Shown here: positions 58,201 through 64,000 of the stretch, piece after piece
Numbering within the stretch: position 1 is the stretch's first letter
Layout of the letters: every line of letters begins with the position of its first letter
NCBI GenBank assembly: GCA_000727475.1
Contig: KL647292.1
Span: forward strand, 1,129,424-1,193,423
Length of the DNA stretch: 64,000 nt
Direction: 5' to 3'
DNA from: Sarcocystis neurona
Taxonomy: Eukaryota; Apicomplexa; Conoidasida; Eucoccidiorida; Sarcocystidae
Notes under the pieces: model-generated
Seen by the model: only the letters and a program-made list of their open reading frames with translations
What the model was told of the DNA's origin: nothing
Database searches by the model: none
Made by a program: the position numbers and the translations under genes

Positions 58201-61000
58201 TTACGCACATTGCATATGTAGGGTCACTTGCAGTGTAATGCATGTACATGCGGTGGCAGAGGCACTTCTGCTGGTATTGCACGGATCCGCTTCGGGAGAA
58301 ATGGATGAGAAAAAGGGAAGGAAAGGGTACAAAAGATGAAAGCCAGTAAAAAGTAAAAAAAAAAAACAGAAGGAAACGGGTATGTGGGGCAGAAAAGGAA
58401 GGAATACACGCATTATACTGGTCCGCAGAGTAAAACCGAAATTAACAGACATTGTATGGCCGAACGCCGCGTGCACCCTGGTACCGTCTGGAGAGTTCAC
58501 AGAACCGGTTTCCCTCGAATAAAACAGGATTCGTCTCTATACGAGACCTTTTCTCGCTTATTTACGTGACCCCACCTTGCTTTTTCTATTTCCAACTTGG
58601 GAGAGTGACTCACCACCTAGTGACGCTGCGTGTGTCTTCCTTCCCTCATCAGAACAAGCGGCCTGTGTCTCGTGTCCGCTAGTGAAATTTCTGCACACTT
58701 CGAGCACTCGCGTCCACCGCGACGTTGCTTATGCGTACATGCACTGTGTAAGACGTACTGAGAAACCTTTGCATACGCGATATTTGAAGCTGCGTGGAGT
58801 TCTTGCGTTCCGCTGTCGCTACAACACAGCTGACTACCATTCCACGAATGAGCAACATGTGGTGGAGGTAGTGTCGGGCAAATTCCGGAGTACTTCAACG
58901 ACCGCCTTGGAATACCATCTACATCTTAACACCCTACACGTGATGCATGTGTATGTCTTGACAATGTATGCAGAGCGCAACCTATTATCATATGTGAAGT
59001 GCCTCTGCAGTGCGTATCTGCGTTTTAATTATGTGGGCGGAATGCACACTGTCGTTAATGAACGCTCTCGGCATGGTGCTTGTGTATATGCATGGACACA
59101 CATATATATGTACATCTGTACACAAGTATACATCTATGTGGACAGGGAGAGGGGAGTACTGAGTGTGAACGAATGAGAACTAGATATGCACTCGCGTTCA
59201 TACTGGGGACACGATATATATGGCGTGACAACATGTGCAGTGAAATGAAGCTGTTCACCGACGAAGGCTTATTTTTTCTACGGCTCCAAATACCTTCCAG
59301 GCCAAAGCTCGGTACCATATTAGGAGAAGTTACTTACAATCTCTGGTTAAGCAGCTACGCACCGGGCTGCGTAACTTATAAGCTTGAGTGAATATATTCA
59401 ATTATGTACGTGTGTATATAGAGATGTATATCCACGGGATATACTCATTACATTAGTGTACGTGAAAACCAAGAGAGAGGAAGGGGCATCGTGTGGCGGT
59501 GGGCACGTAGGTGAGACAAATGAACGTATTCGTTTGGTGGATACTGAGAAAGAACCACAGGCGTGAAAGAACGCTGATCGCAGAACAACACCTACCCAAG
59601 GGTATTTCTAGCGAAGAATGTGAATATTATTTAGGGTTACAGATGGTTGACTCGCGACCGGCAAAGGCAACCGCGCTGTTCTGGACAAAGCCGCGCACAC
59701 ACAAACCGATAAATGCCTACGCTATCAGTGGAGGAAAATAAGAATATTACGTGTGTATGTGGGTGTACCCATATGAACGGTTAATTGAGAGGTGACGGAG
59801 TTTGAGGTCCGAATGTAGATATACACACACACAAACGCTTCCCTGGCATGTAGAAAGCAGTGAGAATGCAGAATATATTAGTGGGATGCACATGTGTAGA
59901 AGGTTATTTTTCGATGAGTAAGAATAACATATCCAGGTGTACATTCCCGAGTAAAGGATTCACTTAGAAGTGAGAAAATCTAACGGCGACCACAAGCTTA
60001 ACTCAGATACATGCCTCTTAAGAAACGGTCCACGTACGTTGTGTCTCCCACGTTCTCAGTGTGGTAGTACGCAGTAGTCGTAACAGTGTGCTGCAGCGTA
60101 AGTAGAAGCGGATACAAATCCAGGAGTGTGGAGGAGTCAGAGAAGCAAAGGAAGAACTCCACTGCAACATATCTATGCAAGAGAAGCAGAAACATGAACT
60201 TTTACTCCCCATGTAAACAGGGAAAGAGCACATTTTAAGACTGGGACAGACAAATACGCAATCTCGACTTTCCTGAACGATGAAGCAAACGCACTCAGAG
60301 GCGTCTTCTAGCCGTAGCGAGCCACCTGATTGAAAAAGAGGATAGCAGAGAGATACAGAGCGCCAACGTGTGGACAAGGGTACAGTGACTGTGAAAGCCA
60401 GTAAGTGGAAACCGAAGTGCACTTCAACACCTAGCGGTAGGTAATATTCACTCAGGTGAAAAGTGGTCACTCAACAGAGGATCTGACTCTCATATACGGA
60501 AAAGGTAATGCCGACTGAACACACGACACTGTGACTTGGTCTCCTACTTCGCAAGCAAAGACACCGGGCTACGCGTACGAATGAGTATCCGTATGCATTT
60601 CGAGTACGACAGATAATTTAGTCGCTTCAGTCAACAAATCTAAAGACATTGTCCTAATTCACGTCATTCTGTAGTGACGTCGTCCGCTGCATCACTGCAT
60701 CATCACTGAATTAGTTGGTATTGTAAGTAAAGACGTGTGCCCAATTATTCTTGTTTCATTCGCCAGATTATCAGTGAGCTGTCCCTACCGAACAAAGTAA
60801 ATACTCAGTTGCGTATCACACTATTCTACAGCGAAGATCTCCAGTAGATTACCATTCACTTTTTCTATGCTGTAGGTGTGTGCAAAATTGGTTACTCCTG
60901 TAGTGTCTTCTGCAGTGGCAAGATCGTGGAATTCCTGAGCCGCCATCGAATTCACTCCTGAGGTTAGCTGTTATTGGTCGGAAAGGTTGTGTGCATATCC
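58201..61000. other. Intergenic region, one 199-codon frame
   Basis: A plus-strand frame at 58577-59176 is the longest. It has no recognised domain and its end runs into TATATGTACATC repeats. A minus-strand 150-codon frame lies at 60018-60470. Neither has enough support to be called a gene. A run of 12 A lies near 58358. Confidence 0.4.
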
Positions 61001-64000
61001 TTCGCAAATACGAACGCGTGTTACATTTGCATCAAGCATATAAATATATGTATATGTATACGTATTCACGGGTGTCTCGACGTGTATAAGCGCGTACGTA
61101 CCCACGTGTTTGTATATACTTTTTGAACGTGTACGCACGTAATAGGAAGGCCTATTCAAGTGTATCTGTGTCGGTATACAAACATATATCCGTGACTGTA
61201 GATCGCTAATACTCGTAGGTGGCCAACGCATATATGCATGTATGTATATATGTGTCCCGACACGTGTATCAGTATGTTTGTATAAGCGCAATACATTGCT
61301 AGATGTGATCGTAGATGACTTGCACCACACGTCTCTGGCGTCACATATATATATATGTGTACACTCATCTACCCATATCTACGTCCAGGCTTGTTTTTGT
61401 GCAACTGTTTCTTTGTGAGTGCGCAGAAGACGTAGAATACGTATATGTGTGTACGTCTGTACTTGTAGAGAATATGTAGGCGAGAATTACTGCTGGAATA
61501 CCGGCTTTCAGCCAAAGCTATGGTGAATACAGGAAGCAGTGTGTGATAGATAAAGGAGCGGGAGTACTGTGAAAGCAGGAGTAGTGGTAGCAATGATAGG
61601 GAAAGAACCAGTGACTAACAAGAGAATAATACTGGTGACCAACAGGAGAATAGTATAGTACTCTGCAACAAAAATCGTAATAAGAGTACTGCGTACTCTT
61701 CTCCACACACATGAATGTGCATACACATGCAGACCAACCAAGAATTCTATTTTGTTCATCCACTAGCGTTTGCAGGTTGAATAAAACCACCCACCGCATC
61801 CGTAGTGGTGTACTCACAGAGATGTTCCCGCATGTCTGTGTCTATGTATGTAGCTATGTGCACACCAGCGTTTGCTACTAAACCACCCACCTTGGTATAC
61901 ACAAGCTTCTGTATATACACGTATATACATATATGTATGTAGGTATAGGTATAGATCCAGATATGTGTACATATGTGGATATTCGTCAGATGTATACCCG
62001 TGCGTGATTTCCCCCTGGGACTAAAACCGCAGCACGGTCAGGGGAAATGGTATGGTGTGGGACACGGAGGAATAGCAGCCGAGAACTGATGAATCAGATC
62101 TGCCGTCCCGCTGTTTTACGAGGGAAGTGAAGTCTGGGACGAAGATCACTACCTGCGACGATAATGCGGCAACTCCACGCAAGTCCAGCACTTCTCTTTT
62201 TCTTCTGGAATTTCCTCACGGCATGCTTTTTCCCCTGTCTCCTGCGGGTAACTGTCCTCCGTCTTGTTTTTCTCGCCTTCTCTAGTTCTATATGTATATA
62301 CGTAGAAGCGTGTGTATATCTACATTTAACACGTAGCCAGCCACACTGAACTTTGCGTCGTTCACATTTGGATATCGATTAACAACTTTTTGCCTGGAAA
62401 TTCAATGTAAATCTCCGTATACGCGTACGAATCTCACATCGTACGTAAATTTTTCCACTACACATATACGTTCGGATACATATATGCATGGCTATATACA
62501 TATTTATGTATTTGTGATTACGTGTGTGGGAGTGCCGCACTTGATTGCTGTTTTTGCCTGAATTTACGTGAGTGAACGGCTGCGTAAGAGCTTCTTTCTG
62601 CCTTCCGTTCGCACTTCTGCTCTTCGTGTGCCGGTGCATCATACGTGCGTATATACATATATATGGCGTTGTGTATATATACATATGTATATTTACATAC
62701 AGATATATACATACATGCGTCTAAAAGAACACGTGTGTGTATCGATGCACGCTTACGGACCTAGTATGTACACGTGTATGTGTGTATACGCATAGTGAGA
62801 GAAATGGAGAGTTACATGGGTCTCTGAGTTTGGTAGGACGAGGAACGTACGTTTTTTTGCATACTTAATGTAGTTAACACGTTATAATCTGTCTGTATCT
62901 CTCTGTCGTGGTTTGTTTATCTCCCTACACATGTGTATACATATATATATATATATGTATACACATATATTTGTGTGTAGGCATATGACTGAACAACGGA
63001 CAGCGCTCAGGCTGAATTAGTTTACAGAAGCGTAGGGGTGTCTTCGCACACGCGAGTCTGTAAACGTACACATATGTAAGTATATGTATATGTGTATGCG
63101 TTTGTATACGTGTAGCTCTGTACGTACGCATTTATCTGAGTATACTTTTGTGTATATATTTATACGTGACAGCGCATGTATTTGTATAAATATGAGTTTA
63201 ATATATTTGTACTTGTACGGATGTGTACTTCTGTAGTTCCGCCTATATATATATATACGTACATCTACATCTGTGTACATATCTATCTATCTCTCTTTAT
63301 GTATATATATATATATAGTTGCAAATGTGTATTTGTATACGTATGTACATGTGAGTGTACATATATACATGTATATCTGGTCATATATGTGTAACGTACA
63401 CGCATGTGTGCGCATACGTGTATATCCTTACATCTATGTGTAACCGGTTTGCTAAGCAAGTCGAGTGTACGTGAACATGTCGCAGGTGGTGCGTATGTGC
63501 ATTTGTGACGAGCTGAGGAGGGGGTCACACGTAAGGGGATAAGAGAACGTTCTGACTTTGATATGTCTGCATCCTGTGCTCTTCCAGGCTTCAGCATTTA
63601 CGCTGCAGAAAAGCAACTACTTTTGTCTTTCTCCTCCTTCAGCTGGATGCGGGCGATGCACGTACAACAAGTACGGTCCGCACCTGACGTTGGTTCTGGC
63701 TGAACAGAATTTGTTGTCCACGGCAGAACTCTTTTTCGGTAGACGAAGGAGCAATGGAATCGAACAGCAAGTAGTACTAGCAGTAGTAGGAGTAATGTGG
63801 TAGTCCTGAGAAGACTCCGAGTGTCAGCCTCAGCTTCCAGAGCCAAAGACATAGAAGTCGTTCGTGCGTGCATGCGTCTGTGTACATTGGTGTAGACAGA
63901 GTAAACAATGTAGACAACGTGGCAGCAAGTGAAGACAGAGATACGTGTTCTCATAAAGTCTCGCACAGAAGGGATATCTGCGAAAATGTGTAGTCCTGGA
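61001..64000. other. Microsatellite-rich region to window end
   Basis: TATATG/ACGTAC alternation dominates 61020-61350, 61910-61990, 62440-62800 and 62930-63430. A 24-bp near-repeat (GACxAACAxGAGAATA) occurs twice at about 61613-61660. A frame at 63558-63803 is bounded on the left by a good acceptor-like TTCCAG at 63584-63589, but has no recognised product. Confidence 0.45.

Overview
The window looks like nuclear DNA of a coccidian apicomplexan, most likely an eimeriid (Eimeria or Cyclospora). The reasons are spliced genes with canonical GT/AG introns, CAG/CTG triplet runs that become Gln, Ala or Ser tracts in proteins, very long low-complexity extensions on conserved domains, and introns and spacers full of (TA)n and ACGTAC-like microsatellites. 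The lineage is inferred from style and from the genes; no marker here settles the genus. No bacterial-type operon, rRNA, tRNA, CRISPR array or intact transposon was found by eye.

Four protein-coding genes can be supported. (1) Positions 1-12169, plus strand: the 3' part of a biotin-dependent pyruvate carboxylase gene, nine phase-consistent exons covering the end of the carboxyltransferase domain, the linker region and the biotin carrier domain; the 5' part lies outside the window. One intron appears to use a GC-AG splice pair. (2) Positions 20715-12961, minus strand, convergent with the first: a predicted 2382-residue SMYD-like SET/MYND protein methyltransferase with an N-terminal TPR region, in two exons. 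(3) Positions 26666-27781, plus: an intronless, membrane-anchored glycerophosphodiester phosphodiesterase. (4) Positions 36826-53882, plus: a CDK-like protein kinase whose catalytic domain is spread over six exons, preceded by about 1280 residues of low complexity and interrupted in the N-lobe by a Gln-rich insert of about 270 residues; the eight-exon model keeps phase and gives 2114 residues, but the last two exons are less certain.

Between genes: 20.7-26.7 kb holds purine-rich and pyrimidine-rich leaders, a three-copy tandem repeat of about 161 bp and a degenerate CAG-rich duplicated block; 27.8-29.0 kb is a strongly purine-rich strand; 29-36.8 kb and 53.9-64 kb are microsatellite-rich with no gene I can support. 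The kinase introns carry several degenerate AT-rich minisatellites and one long inverted repeat.

The four genes do not form a pathway. Pyruvate carboxylase is central carbon metabolism (pyruvate to oxaloacetate), the phosphodiesterase is lipid metabolism, the SET/MYND protein is a probable protein lysine methyltransferase, and the kinase is probably a cell-cycle or transcription regulator. All exon boundaries were read by eye from splice consensus, reading phase and homology recalled from known families; none has been checked with transcripts.
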